Below, piece after piece: positions 43,369 to 53,245 of a stretch of 64,000 bases of DNA. The DNA lies in NCBI GenBank assembly GCA_028287235.1, contig JAQBQB010000025.1, positions 186,001 to 250,000 of the forward strand, given 5' to 3'. Under the pieces are notes generated by a model. The model had not been told where the DNA came from. It worked only from the letters and a program-made list of their open reading frames with translations, and did not search any database. Source of the DNA: Gemmatimonadota bacterium. GTDB taxonomy: Bacteria > Gemmatimonadota > Gemmatimonadetes > Gemmatimonadales > Gemmatimonadaceae. Each line of letters starts with the position of its first letter. The first letter of the stretch is position 1. Position numbers and translations under genes: made by a program.

Positions 43369-45210
43369 ATGAAACGAGTCTCTGCCACCACCGGGCTCAC
43401 GCTTGCGACGCTTGCGATGCTCGCCGCCGCGGTCGTGACCCCACCGCCGGTGCCGGCGCAGGCCGGCGGCCGCGCACCCGCCGACACCGTATCGGCGCCG
43501 ATCCGCGACGTGCGATACGACGTGACCTTCCTGCGCGCCAACGGCCAGCAACGAGCGATCGACGTGAGCATGACGCTGGTGACGGCAGGGTCGTCGCCGG
43601 TGCTCCTGTCACTTCCCGCCTGGACGCCCGGCGCGTACGAGATCAGCAACTTCGCGCGCTGGATCACCGGCTTCGAAGTGACGGGCGACGGCAAGCCGCT
43701 CGTCTGGGACAAGCTGGATTACGATACGTGGCGCATTCGGCCGGCCGGCGCGAAATCGCTGCGGGTGAGCTACCACTACCTCGCCGACACGCTCGACAAC
43801 GCCATGGCGTGGGCGAAGCCGGACTTTCTGCTGTTCAACGGCACGAACGTCTTCCTCTACGCCGAGGGACAGCCGCTCGACTTCGCGTCGACGGTGACGA
43901 TCCATACCGAGCCGGATTGGAACGTGACCACCGGGCTCGCCGCCGCAGGACGCACGCGCTCGTACGCGTCGACCAACTACCACGATCTCGTCGACATGCC
44001 CTTTTTCGTGGGCCACTACGACGTCGATAGCGCGCGCATCGCCGACCGGTGGGTGCGGCTCGCGACGTATCCCGCCGGCTCGATCGGCGCGCAGACGCGG
44101 CTCATGGCCTGGGATCAGCTCAAGCGCGTGATTCCGCCGGAGATCGCCGTGTTCCGCGAGACGCCGTGGGAGAACTACACGGTCATGCAGATCGTGGACT
44201 CGACGTACGGCGGCGCGAGTGGGCTGGAGCATCAGAGCTCGCACGTGGACGTGTTGGCGCCGTCGTACGTGGGCAGCGAGTTCCAGCCGTCGCTGTACGC
44301 GCACGAGATCTTTCACTCCTGGAACGTGAAACGGCTGCGGCCCGCCGAGATGTGGCCATACCAATATGCTCATGCTCAGCCGACGCCGCTGCTCTGGGTG
44401 TCCGAAGGGATCACCGACTACTACGCGGACCTGGCCGAGGTGCGCGGCGGCGTGGTCGATGCCTCAGGGTTCTACGCGTTGACGAGCGAAAAGATCAACG
44501 AAGTGGCGAACGCTCCGCCTACGGCGCTCGAGGATGCATCGTTGAACACGTGGGTGCATCCGGTCGACGGCACGGGGTATCTCTACTACCCGAAAGGGTC
44601 GCTCGCCGGACTGATGCTCGACATCCTCATTCGCGACGCGAGCGACAACCAGCATTCGCTCGACGACGTGATGCGCGGGCTGTATCAGTCGACGTACAAG
44701 AAGGGGCGCGGCTTCACGTCGGCGGACTGGTGGACCGCGGTGTCGGCGGCGGCGAACGGCAAGTCGTTCACCACGTTCAGCGCCCGCTACATCGACGGAC
44801 GCGAGCCGTTTCCCTGGGACAGCATTCTGCCGATGGCCGGCCTTCGCGCGCGGCGCGAGCGTGTTCCGCGGCTGGGCGTGGTGACGCAGATGGAGCCCAC
44901 CGGCGGCGTCATCGTGGTCAACGTGCAGGACGCCAGCTCGGCGGCATTGGCCGGGGTGAAGCCCGGCGACGTCCTCATCTCGGTGGGGGACATTCCGGTG
45001 GAGGACCAGAATTTCGGCGCGAAGATGCGCGCCAAGTTCGGCGCGTCGGTGGAGGGTCTCGCGCTTCCGATCAAGATTCGCCGGGGAACGGAAAATCTCA
45101 CACTCGCCGGCAGGCTGCAGTTCGCGGCGGGAGACATGGTGGTCGAGGCGGATCCAGTCGCCAAGCCGAAGGCGGTGGGGATTCGGAATGGGATATTGAA
45201 AGGGAAATAG
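43369..45210 (+). CDS. M61-family glycyl aminopeptidase with PDZ domain
   Basis: A 613-aa exported peptidase (signal peptide residues 1-30). It has the M61 N-terminal beta domain (DVRYDVTFLRANGQQ, SLPAWTPGAYEISNFARWI), the catalytic zinc motif HEIFHSWNVKRLRP (about 311-324), the downstream Glu ligand in WVSEGITDYYADL, and a C-terminal PDZ domain (about 500-590: GGVIVVNVQDASSAALAGVK, GDVLISVGDIPV). Family members cleave N-terminal Gly or Ala. The ATG at the signal peptide was chosen. It is divergent from the OPT transporter gene. Confidence 0.93.
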   Translation: MKRVSATTGLTLATLAMLAAAVVTPPPVPAQAGGRAPADTVSAPIRDVRYDVTFLRANGQQRAIDVSMTLVTAGSSPVLLSLPAWTPGAYEISNFARWITGFEVTGDGKPLVWDKLDYDTWRIRPAGAKSLRVSYHYLADTLDNAMAWAKPDFLLFNGTNVFLYAEGQPLDFASTVTIHTEPDWNVTTGLAAAGRTRSYASTNYHDLVDMPFFVGHYDVDSARIADRWVRLATYPAGSIGAQTRLMAWDQLKRVIPPEIAVFRETPWENYTVMQIVDSTYGGASGLEHQSSHVDVLAPSYVGSEFQPSLYAHEIFHSWNVKRLRPAEMWPYQYAHAQPTPLLWVSEGITDYYADLAEVRGGVVDASGFYALTSEKINEVANAPPTALEDASLNTWVHPVDGTGYLYYPKGSLAGLMLDILIRDASDNQHSLDDVMRGLYQSTYKKGRGFTSADWWTAVSAAANGKSFTTFSARYIDGREPFPWDSILPMAGLRARRERVPRLGVVTQMEPTGGVIVVNVQDASSAALAGVKPGDVLISVGDIPVEDQNFGAKMRAKFGASVEGLALPIKIRRGTENLTLAGRLQFAAGDMVVEADPVAKPKAVGIRNGILKGK

Positions 45211-45230
45211 CAGGCTCTCGGATCACGGAA

Positions 45231-45254
45231 AACGGCAGCCCGCAAGCTGCCGTT
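45231..45254. terminator. Hairpin between two convergent genes
   Basis: A 9-bp stem (AACGGCAGC with GCTGCCGTT, loop CCGCAA) lies 20 bp past the M61 stop. On the minus strand it is followed by TTCCG after the stem-flanking TTTT, so it can end both the M61 and the lipoprotein transcripts. Confidence 0.6.
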
Positions 45255-45281
45255 CTCACTGCTCGATTCCAGCCGACAACG

Positions 45282-45920
45282 TCAGGGCGGGAAATCCGTC
45301 GCGTAGGCCGCCCAGGGCCCAGACGTTCCCGTTCGCTCGCGCACCAGCTTCGTCACCGTATTCAGCGCGTCGTTGTCCTCGATCGGCACCGTCAACCCGG
45401 CCACCTTCGTGCGGAGCGTGGCATACGGCAGCGGCTGTTGCGAGGCGTAGATCAGCAGGAAGCCGCGCTGGTTGAAGCCGAAGGTCGGCATCGTGTCGCG
45501 CGGGTTGCGGCCGCGGTTCTGGTTTGGGTTCGTGGGACGCGTGCCGACCGGGCCCTGGCCCGGGCGCCGAATGAGCTGCGAGCTGTCGGTGCCCGTCGCG
45601 CGGACCATCGATGTCTCGAGCAGGTGTGAGCCCGCTTCCACGTATTGCGGCGCCGTCGAATCCTGCGGGAAGAGCAGGATCGTCGAACGGCCGGGCATCA
45701 CGAGAAAGACCGCGACATTCGCCGGCCGCGAAAGCTGCGCGGTGACGTGCAGCGGCAGGCGCTCGCCGGGCGTGGCGGCCACCCGCGGTGCGAGATCGTT
45801 GAACTGCCCGAACGTGTGCGGCTTGCTGCTCGCGCAGCCGGCGGCCATGCCTACGAGCATGGCGGCGACCAATGCGGCAGAGCTTATTCTTCCAGAACCC
45901 ACTGAACCCTCACGAAGCAT
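45282..45920 (-). CDS. Lipoprotein of unknown function with DUF4384-like pattern
   Basis: A 212-aa predicted lipoprotein (hydrophobic SSAALVAAMLVGMAAGC, lipobox AAGC). The mature part has GERLPLHVTAQLSRPANVAV, FLVMPGRSTILLFPQDS and a C-terminal VRERTGTSGPWAAYATDF segment; the feature order resembles DUF4384-type domains that carry serum-opacity-like beta folds, but this is tentative. A basic, Asn/Arg-rich loop lies in the middle. Starts at 45920 or 45947 are possible; the first avoids overlap with the divergent protease gene, whose start is only 17 bp away. Confidence 0.65.
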   Translation of the reverse strand: MLREGSVGSGRISSAALVAAMLVGMAAGCASSKPHTFGQFNDLAPRVAATPGERLPLHVTAQLSRPANVAVFLVMPGRSTILLFPQDSTAPQYVEAGSHLLETSMVRATGTDSSQLIRRPGQGPVGTRPTNPNQNRGRNPRDTMPTFGFNQRGFLLIYASQQPLPYATLRTKVAGLTVPIEDNDALNTVTKLVRERTGTSGPWAAYATDFPP

Positions 45921-45937
45921 TTGAGAGAAGACCCCCA

Positions 45938-48412
45938 ATGATCCCATCACCCCGTCGCGCGCTGGCAACCGTGCTGGCGCCCGCAACGCTCATTGCCCTT
46001 GCGGGCCCGGCCGTCGTGACTGCGCAAGCAACATCGGCGCCAGTGTCCACGTCGATCGCCACCAGAACCCAGGGGATGGAGCGCCGAGACGGCTTCCTTC
46101 CAATCTATCTCGACCAGCGGCAGGGCGGGGGACGCATCCTGCTCGAGATACCGCGGGACTCGACGCGCGCGCTCCTGATGATTACCCAGGCCACGGGACT
46201 AGGTTCGAACCCGATCGGCATCGACCGCGGATCCAGCGGCGTGACCCACGTCGCCCGCTTCGACCGGGACGGGGACCGCGTGCTGCTGGTGCTCGAGAAC
46301 TGGGCGTACAGGAGCTCCGCGGTCAATCCCGACCACGCTCGCACCGTGGCCGAGGCGTTCCCGCCGAGCACGGTCGCGGCGCTGCCGTTGCTGGCCGACG
46401 AGGGCGGAAAGCTGCTGGTGGACGTGACGGACGTGGCGATGCGCGACTGGAACGACGTCGCCGGCACGCTGACGCGCGCGCAACAGGGGGCGTATGCGGT
46501 GGCGCGCGATCGGTCGACGATCTACCGCCCGTACACCAAGGCGTTTCCCGAGAACACCGAGATCGACGTTGCGCTGACGTACGCGACCGCCGGCCGGCCG
46601 GGCAACACGGTGGAGTCGATCGTGCCCGACGGACGCGCCGTGACGCTGCGCCAGCATCTGACTTTTCTCAAGCTGCCCGACGCCGCGTTCAAGCCGCGCG
46701 TGCTCGATCCGCGCGTGGGATACTTCGGTATCTCGTTCAAGGACTACGCGCAGCCGATCCAGGAGCCTTTGACGGTGCGTTGGGCATCGCGTCATCGGCT
46801 GGAGCGCGTGAACCCGAACGATCCGAGCTCGCCGATCAAGGAGCCGATCCGCTACTACGTCGACCGCGGCATTCCCGAGCCGTTGCGCACGGCGACGCTC
46901 CAGGGCGTGAAGTGGTGGGAGCAGGCGTTCGACCGCGCGGGGCTCAAGGGTGGGCTCGTCGTGGATCTGCTGCCCGAAGGCGTCGATCCGATGGACGCGC
47001 GGTACAACGTGGTGCAGTGGGAGAACCGCAACGAGCGCGGATGGTCGGTGGGCGGTGCGCTCACCGATCCGCGCACGGGTGAGATGCTCAAGGGAATGGC
47101 GCGGCTCGACTCGCATCGCGCGCGCACGGACTACAACCTCTACGCGGGCTTGATGAGCGCGGGCTCGTCGGCGGCCGACACGGCGTTCGTGCTGGCGCGC
47201 GTGCGGCAGGTGAGCGCGCATGAAGTCGGGCACACGCTCGGGTTGCAGCACAACTACATCGCGTCGACATACGGCGACCGCGCGTCGGTGATGGACTATC
47301 CGGCGCCGCGCGTGCGGCTCGACGCGAACGGCAAGATCGATCTCTCGCAGGCGTACGGCGTGGGACCGGGGATCTACGACGTGTGGGCGATTCATTGGGG
47401 ATACGGTGTGTTCCCGGCCGCGACCGAACGCGACTCGTTGAGCGCGATCGTCGCCGACGGTCTGAAAAAGGGCTACCTCTACCTGTCCGACGCGGACGCG
47501 CGCCCCGAGTACGGCTCCGACCCGCGGGTGAATTTGTGGGACGACGCCGCGACGCCGTACGACTTCCTCAGGTCGCAGACGGCGGTGCGCCGGGTGGCGA
47601 TGAGCACCTTCGGCGAGCGCAACATCAAGCCGGGCGAGCCGATCACGCTGCTCCAGGAGCGGTTCGTGCCCGTCTACTTCATGCACCGCTTCGCGTTGAA
47701 CGGCACGTCCAAGGCGATCGGCGGCATGGAGTACACCAACGCCGTGCGCGGCGACGCGCAGCAGGCGACGTGGCCGGTGCCGTACCAACAGCAGGCCGAC
47801 GCGCTGCGCCTGATGGTCGACGCGCTGCGTCCGTCGGAGCTGGCGATTCCCGACACCGTGCTCACGCTCATGGCGCCGGGCGCTACGACGGTGACGCCGA
47901 ACGTCGAGCTGTTTCAGAGCCGCACGCGCCCGTCGTTCGACGAGCTGGGCGCGGCGCAGACGCTGTCGCAGATGATCGTGGACATGGTGCTGCAGCGCGA
48001 CCGCGCGGCGCGACTCGTGGAGTTCGCCACGCGTGGCACGGGGCCGCATCTCACCCTCGGCGCAACGATCGACGCGCTGGTGGGCGGCACGTGGGAGGCG
48101 GCGGTACCGGCGTCGCCCAAGCTCGCGGCGTTGCAGCGCGTGTCGCAGCGGACGGTGGCCGACAAGCTCATGATGCTCGCGGCGGACGCCGAATCGGCGC
48201 CGCAGGTGCGCGCCATGGCGGAGCTCAAGATTGGCGACCTGCGTGCGCGGGCGAGAGCGAAGCAGGCCGCGGCGAAGAGCGACGACGAGCGGGCGCACTG
48301 GCTGTCGATCGTGAACGATTTCACGCGGTGGATCGACAAGCGGGAGCTGCCGAAGTTCTCGCCGTCGCTGGTGGCGCCGCCGGGAGATCCGTTCGGGATG
48401 GATTGGCCGTGA
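45938..48412 (+). CDS. Large secreted zinc-dependent metalloprotease
   Basis: An 824-aa exported protein (signal peptide about 1-28) of the DUF5117/DUF4953-type metalloprotease group found widely in Bacteroidota and Gemmatimonadota. It has DGFLPIYLDQRQGGGRILLE near the front, a beta-rich central part, the extended zinc motif AHEVGHTLGLQHN (near residue 427), the Met-turn-like SVMDYPAPRV some 20 residues on, and a helical C-terminal domain. Gluzincin/metzincin-like: the HExxHxxGxxH pattern with Met-turn argues for metzincin relationship. Substrate unknown. The ATG shown gives a proper signal peptide. Confidence 0.88.
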   Translation: MIPSPRRALATVLAPATLIALAGPAVVTAQATSAPVSTSIATRTQGMERRDGFLPIYLDQRQGGGRILLEIPRDSTRALLMITQATGLGSNPIGIDRGSSGVTHVARFDRDGDRVLLVLENWAYRSSAVNPDHARTVAEAFPPSTVAALPLLADEGGKLLVDVTDVAMRDWNDVAGTLTRAQQGAYAVARDRSTIYRPYTKAFPENTEIDVALTYATAGRPGNTVESIVPDGRAVTLRQHLTFLKLPDAAFKPRVLDPRVGYFGISFKDYAQPIQEPLTVRWASRHRLERVNPNDPSSPIKEPIRYYVDRGIPEPLRTATLQGVKWWEQAFDRAGLKGGLVVDLLPEGVDPMDARYNVVQWENRNERGWSVGGALTDPRTGEMLKGMARLDSHRARTDYNLYAGLMSAGSSAADTAFVLARVRQVSAHEVGHTLGLQHNYIASTYGDRASVMDYPAPRVRLDANGKIDLSQAYGVGPGIYDVWAIHWGYGVFPAATERDSLSAIVADGLKKGYLYLSDADARPEYGSDPRVNLWDDAATPYDFLRSQTAVRRVAMSTFGERNIKPGEPITLLQERFVPVYFMHRFALNGTSKAIGGMEYTNAVRGDAQQATWPVPYQQQADALRLMVDALRPSELAIPDTVLTLMAPGATTVTPNVELFQSRTRPSFDELGAAQTLSQMIVDMVLQRDRAARLVEFATRGTGPHLTLGATIDALVGGTWEAAVPASPKLAALQRVSQRTVADKLMMLAADAESAPQVRAMAELKIGDLRARARAKQAAAKSDDERAHWLSIVNDFTRWIDKRELPKFSPSLVAPPGDPFGMDWP

Positions 48413-48500
48413 GGGCACACAGCGAGCGCAAGCGAGCAGCGAGCGAGCGGCGAGCACTTCCCAGACAGGCTATCTCTAAGAACTAGCAGCGAGAGAAAAA
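48413..48500 (+). promoter_or_regulatory. Leader of the beta-oxidation operon with GCGAGC simple repeats
   Basis: The 88-bp gap contains degenerate AGCGAGCG repeats (48420-48452), then TATCTCTAAGAACTAG and the purine-rich AGCGAGAGAAAAA directly before the fadN-like ATG. It is probably a promoter plus ribosome binding site. Confidence 0.35.
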
Positions 48501-50816
48501 ATGCGGATTCGAAAGCTGGGTGTGGTGGGCGCGGGGACGATGGGAAGCGGGATCGCCGCGTTGGCGGCGTCGGCCGGCGTGCCGGTCGTGTTGCTCGACA
48601 TCCCGTCGGAAGGCAAAGACCGCAACGCCGCGGCGCGCGCCGGCGTCGAGCGCGCCAAGAAGGCGAAGCCGGCGGCGTTCATGGATCCCGACCGCGCGTC
48701 GGCGATCGAGATTGGAAACACCGAGGACGATCTCGAGAAGCTGGCCGCGTGCGATCTGGTCGTGGAAGCGATCATCGAGCAAGTCGAGCCGAAGCGCGCG
48801 CTGTACGAGCGGCTCGAGAAGATGCTGCCCGACCACACGATCGTCGCGTCGAACACGTCCGGCATTCCGATGCAGATGCTGACCAAGGGACGCTCGGCGT
48901 CGTTCAAGGCGCGTTTCCTCGGCATGCACTTCTTCAATCCGCCGCGCTACCTGCACCTGCTCGAGATCATTCCGACGCCCGACACGTCGAAGGAGACGGC
49001 CGAGGCGGCGCGGCGGTTCAGCGATCGCATTCTGGGCAAAGGCATCGTCGTCGCCAAGGACGTGCCGGGGTTCGTCGCCAACCGGCTCGGCGTGTACGGC
49101 ATGGTGCTGGCGATCCGGATGATGGAGAAGCACGGCCTCACGATCGACGAAGCCGACGTGCTGACCGGCGTGCTCACGGGCCGCTCGAAGTCGGCCACGT
49201 TTCGCACGGCGGACCTGTCGGGCATCGACGTCATCGGTCACGTCACGAAGGGATTGAGTGAGACGACGGGCGAAGACTTCTCGCTGTCGCAGTGGGTGCT
49301 CGACCTGGTGAAGGCGGGAAACGTCGGCGAGAAGAGCGGCGCGGGCTTCTACAAGCGGGTGGGCAAGGAGATCCACACCCTCGACTGGACGACCGGCGAG
49401 TACAAGCCACAGACGAAGCCCGACAACCCGGAGCTGGCGCGGCTCGCCAAGCTGCCGCTCACGAAGCGGTTCGCCGTGATCCGCGACTGGACGGGCCGCG
49501 AGGGAAGTTTCGTACGAGAATACTTACTACGATTCTCTCATTACGTCCTCGCGACGACGCCGGCGATCGCCTACGACATCGCGTCGGTCGACCACGCCAT
49601 CGAGTGGGGCTACGCGTGGGAGGCGGGCCCGTTCAAGCAGATGGACCTCCTCGGCGCGGACTTCCTGCGGAAGGGCTTCGCCGAGCTCGGGCTCGACGAG
49701 CCGCCGCTGCTGCGCCTGGCGGTGAACGGGTTCTACTCCGCCGACGGCGTCCACGTGCTGTCGCTCACCGGCGGCTACGAGGACATTCCGCGTGAGCCCG
49801 GCGTGATTCGGCTCGCCGAGCTCAAGTCGCCCGGCAACCGCGCGCGCCACGTGCTCGAGGATTCGGCCGACGCGTCGCTGATCGACGGCGGAAGCGGCGT
49901 AGCCGTGCTCGAGTTCCACAGCAAGATGAACACGCTGGGCGCCGGTGTCATCGACATGGTGCATCGGTCGCTCGACCGCGTGGAGCGCGACGGGCTCGCC
50001 GGTCTCGTGATCGGCAACGAGGACCCGCGCACCTTCACCGCGGGCGCCGACCTGTCGATGGTGCTCGGGCTCATTCAGGCGGGCGACTGGAAGAAGCTCG
50101 AGGAGGCGGTGCGCACGTTCCAGAACACCTCCCTGCGCATCCGGCAGTCGCCCTTTCCGGTCGTCGCCGCGCCGTTCGGTCTCACGCTGGGCGGCGGGTG
50201 CGAGTTTTCTCTGTACGCCGACCGCGTTCAGGCGCACGCCGAGCTGTACATGGGGCTCGTGGAAGTGGGCGTTGGCCTGATTCCCGCGGGCGGCGGCACC
50301 ACCGAGCTGTTGTTCCGCTTCGCGAGCGAGCTGCTTCCCTATGCCGAGGACGATCCGTTCGAGGCGGTGAAGCGCGCATTCAACCTCATCGCGATGGCGA
50401 CGACGAGCACGAGCGCGCTCGAGGCGCGGAAGCTCGGGTTTCTGCGCGCGAGCGACCGCATCACGATGAACCGCGACCGGCTCATTGCCGACGCGTCGGC
50501 GCGCGTCACGGATCTCGCGTCCGACTACACACCGCCGTTGCCGCGGACGATCGTCGCGCTCGGGAAGGAGGCGATCGGCAACCTCAAGTACGGCGTATGG
50601 TCGATGCGCGAGGCGGGGCAGATCACGGAACACGAGGTCCGTATCGCGAGCGAGCTCGCCTACATCCTCGCCGGCGGCGACGGCCCGCCGCGCCGCGTGA
50701 CCGAGCAGGACATTCTCGATCTCGAGCGCGAGGCGTTTCTGAGGCTGTTGGGTACCAAGGAGACGCAGGAGCGGATGGCGTACACGCTCAAAACGGGGAA
50801 GCCGTTGCGGAATTGA
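48501..50816 (+). CDS. 3-hydroxyacyl-CoA dehydrogenase/enoyl-CoA hydratase (FadN type)
   Basis: A 771-aa bifunctional beta-oxidation enzyme. The N-terminal Rossmann domain (KLGVVGAGTMGSGIAALA), NAD-domain end (HFFNPPRYLHLLEIIPT) and C-terminal dehydrogenase domains (FVANRLGVYGMVLAIRMME, AWEAGPFKQMDLLGADF) come first, and an enoyl-CoA hydratase/crotonase domain comes last (about 470-680: DPRTFTAGADLSMVLGL, FGLTLGGGCEFSLYADRV, VGLIPAGGGTTELL). This dehydrogenase-first order matches FadN of Bacillus rather than E. coli FadB. The thiolase gene 35 bp downstream completes the cycle. Confidence 0.93.
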   Translation: MRIRKLGVVGAGTMGSGIAALAASAGVPVVLLDIPSEGKDRNAAARAGVERAKKAKPAAFMDPDRASAIEIGNTEDDLEKLAACDLVVEAIIEQVEPKRALYERLEKMLPDHTIVASNTSGIPMQMLTKGRSASFKARFLGMHFFNPPRYLHLLEIIPTPDTSKETAEAARRFSDRILGKGIVVAKDVPGFVANRLGVYGMVLAIRMMEKHGLTIDEADVLTGVLTGRSKSATFRTADLSGIDVIGHVTKGLSETTGEDFSLSQWVLDLVKAGNVGEKSGAGFYKRVGKEIHTLDWTTGEYKPQTKPDNPELARLAKLPLTKRFAVIRDWTGREGSFVREYLLRFSHYVLATTPAIAYDIASVDHAIEWGYAWEAGPFKQMDLLGADFLRKGFAELGLDEPPLLRLAVNGFYSADGVHVLSLTGGYEDIPREPGVIRLAELKSPGNRARHVLEDSADASLIDGGSGVAVLEFHSKMNTLGAGVIDMVHRSLDRVERDGLAGLVIGNEDPRTFTAGADLSMVLGLIQAGDWKKLEEAVRTFQNTSLRIRQSPFPVVAAPFGLTLGGGCEFSLYADRVQAHAELYMGLVEVGVGLIPAGGGTTELLFRFASELLPYAEDDPFEAVKRAFNLIAMATTSTSALEARKLGFLRASDRITMNRDRLIADASARVTDLASDYTPPLPRTIVALGKEAIGNLKYGVWSMREAGQITEHEVRIASELAYILAGGDGPPRRVTEQDILDLEREAFLRLLGTKETQERMAYTLKTGKPLRN

Positions 50817-50850
50817 CGATACGATCGGTGGCTTCAAGGAGTTTATATAT

Positions 50851-52071
50851 ATGAAAGAAGTGGTAATCGTCTCCGCCGTCCGCAGCGCGGTCGGCAGGGG
50901 GAAGGCCGGCGGCAGTCTCGCGAACGTCCACGCGGTGGAGCTGTCGGCCGCGATGATGCGCGCCGCCATAGAGAAAGTCGATGTCGATCCGATGACGATC
51001 GACGACGTCTATTGGGGCTGCGCGATGCCCGAGGCGACGCAGGGGTTGAACGTTGCGCGACAGGCGTGGCTGGCGGCCAAGCTGCCGGTGGACGTGCCAT
51101 CCGCCACCGTCAACCGATTTTGCTCGTCGGGTTTGCAGACGATCGCCCTCGCGGCGCAGGAGATCCTGAGCGGCATGGCCGACGTCGTCCTCGCCGGCGG
51201 CGTCGAGATGATGAGCCAGGTGCCGATGTCGGGCTACCACACGCGCCTCGACCCGGAGATCACCGAGTCATATATCGGCATGGGCTTCACCGCCGAGCGT
51301 GTGGCCGAGCGGTGGAAGGTGAGCCGCGAGGATCAGGACAAGTGGGCGCTCGGCAGCCAGCAGAAGGCCGCGCGCGCGTTGAAGGAAGGAACGTTCGACA
51401 GCCAGATCGTGCCCGTGCCGGTCGAGCAGGTCGCGTGGACCGGGGCCAAGAAAGAGACGAAGACGGTCGACTTCGCGCGCGACGAGTTGCCGCGTCCAGA
51501 GACGACGATCGAAGGACTCGCGAAGCTGCGGCCCGCGTTCAAGACGAACGGCACCGTGACGGCAGGCAACGCGAGCCCGTACTCCGACGGTGCGGCGGCG
51601 CTGCTGCTGATGACGGCGGACCGTGCGAAGGAATTGGGTCTGACCCCACTGGCGCGATTCATCACCTTCGCGGCGGCGGGCGTCGAGCCGGACGTGATGG
51701 GAATCGGCCCGATCAAGGCCGTGCCCAAAGCGCTCAAGCGCGCCGGCCTCGAGATGAAGGACGTCGACCTGATCGAGTTCAACGAAGCGTTCGCGGCGCA
51801 GGTGGTCGCGGTGGTTCGCGAGCTCGGCATGCCCGAGGAGCGAGTGAACGTGAACGGCGGCGCGATCGCGCTCGGCCACCCGCTCGGCGCCACGGGCTCG
51901 AAGCTGACGACGCAGCTCATCTACGAGCTGGGCCAGCGCGGCGGCGGAACGGGACTCGTGACCATGTGCATCGGCGGCGGCATGGGCGCCGCGGGATTGT
52001 TCGAGGTGTACCGGCGTAGGTGTGAGAGAGCGACAACGTATCAAGTCGCCTTCCCGAAGCGCCGATACTGA
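50851..52071 (+). CDS. fadA: Acetyl-CoA acyltransferase (thiolase)
   Basis: A 406-aa thiolase carrying out the last step of beta-oxidation. The nucleophile is Cys91 in VNRFCSSGLQ; the base residues are in GGAIALGHPLGATGSK (near 345) and CIGGGMGAAG (Cys near 373). The protein continues 19 residues past the usual C-terminal strand (GLFEVYRR) with a basic tail that is not family-like, as if an original stop had been lost. It is the second gene of the unit after the FadN-type gene. Confidence 0.95.
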   Translation: MKEVVIVSAVRSAVGRGKAGGSLANVHAVELSAAMMRAAIEKVDVDPMTIDDVYWGCAMPEATQGLNVARQAWLAAKLPVDVPSATVNRFCSSGLQTIALAAQEILSGMADVVLAGGVEMMSQVPMSGYHTRLDPEITESYIGMGFTAERVAERWKVSREDQDKWALGSQQKAARALKEGTFDSQIVPVPVEQVAWTGAKKETKTVDFARDELPRPETTIEGLAKLRPAFKTNGTVTAGNASPYSDGAAALLLMTADRAKELGLTPLARFITFAAAGVEPDVMGIGPIKAVPKALKRAGLEMKDVDLIEFNEAFAAQVVAVVRELGMPEERVNVNGGAIALGHPLGATGSKLTTQLIYELGQRGGGTGLVTMCIGGGMGAAGLFEVYRRRCERATTYQVAFPKRRY

Positions 52072-52118
52072 TCATTGGACGACCTCCATCTCCAATGACC
52101 AGAAGTGATTGAACGACA

Positions 52119-53180
52119 ATGCTGAGGCGAGCGGCCCCATTCGACGGATGCGACGACGCACCGTCACGCGCCGGCGAACCAGGGCGATTGTTCCTGTGGT
52201 TCCCAGTGGGACTGGCGGTTCGAAAAGTCAGCCGTTTCTTGCGGCAGATCGAGCGCACCTTCAGCACGACGTCGACCGGTGCGCTCACGGTCGACGCGCC
52301 CGAGGGCTATCCGCAGGAGCTGCTGCTCGACCTCACCGAGCTGCTCACCGACGACGAGGCCGCGGACACGCGCTGCGTGTTCAAGACGGGTGACGACGAT
52401 CTGGAAGTGGAGGACATCGATCGCGTCCGCACGATCCACGAGCTGCGTCAGCTGCAGGCATCGGCGTGGCTCGTAGAGATGATGCGCGGCGAGCGGTTGA
52501 CGAGCGTCTTTCAACCGATCGTGCACGCCGACGAGCCGAGCCGCCTGTTCGGCCACGAGGCGCTGCTTCGCGGCATTGGGCACGACGGGCGCACGATGTC
52601 GCCGCTGCGATTGATCGACGCGGCGCGCGATTGCGGCATGCTCACGGAGCTCGACTCCGCCTCCCACCGCTCGGCGATCCGCGCCGCCTCGGCGCACGAC
52701 GGCCGCCGCCAACTCTTTCTCAACTTCACGCCGGATGCGCTGCGCGACGGCGCGCGCTGCCTCGCACCGACCTTCGCCGCGATCGACGCGGCCGACATTC
52801 CGCGTAGCGCGGTCGTCCTCGAGGTGATCGACGCTGAGCAGACGGCCGACGTCCGGCATCTCCGTACCGTGCTCGATTCGGTCCGCGACGCTGGCGTGCG
52901 CGTGGCGCTCGACGACATCGGCTGCGCCGAGCAGTCGCGCCGCCTGATCCACGAGGTGCGGCCCGACTACATCAAGCTCGACATGGAAGAGGTGCGGCGC
53001 GTGGCCGGCGGTCCGTCGGTGCGCGATGCCGAGCGCCTGCTCGATCTGGCGGGACAGCTCAAGATCCAGACGATCGCCGAGGGTGTGGAGACGGGCGAGG
53101 AGCTCGACTGGAATCGCCAGTTCGGAGCGACGTACGTGCAGGGGTATTTCATCGGACGGCCGGCGTCGTTCGCCGCTTGA
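52119..53180 (+). CDS. EAL-domain protein (predicted c-di-GMP phosphodiesterase)
   Basis: A 353-aa soluble protein. The EAL domain occupies about 120-350: the EAL motif in GHEALLRGI, the Asn in LFLNFTPDAL, the Glu in VVLEVIDAEQ, the Asp pair in VALDDIGCAEQS (family usually DDFGTG), the Lys in YIKLDMEEV and the Glu in TIAEGVETGEE. Metal-binding residues are therefore mostly present, so it may be active, but loop 6 after the Asp pair is altered, which often reduces activity. The N-terminal 115 residues have no recognised domain. Start codon uncertain. Confidence 0.87.
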   Translation: MLRRAAPFDGCDDAPSRAGEPGRLFLWFPVGLAVRKVSRFLRQIERTFSTTSTGALTVDAPEGYPQELLLDLTELLTDDEAADTRCVFKTGDDDLEVEDIDRVRTIHELRQLQASAWLVEMMRGERLTSVFQPIVHADEPSRLFGHEALLRGIGHDGRTMSPLRLIDAARDCGMLTELDSASHRSAIRAASAHDGRRQLFLNFTPDALRDGARCLAPTFAAIDAADIPRSAVVLEVIDAEQTADVRHLRTVLDSVRDAGVRVALDDIGCAEQSRRLIHEVRPDYIKLDMEEVRRVAGGPSVRDAERLLDLAGQLKIQTIAEGVETGEELDWNRQFGATYVQGYFIGRPASFAA

Positions 53181-53245
53181 GCTGCAGTCATTGATAAGCA
53201 GGAGGCTCCGAGCTAATCTCTCGCCACGCCTCTCATGGACAATCA

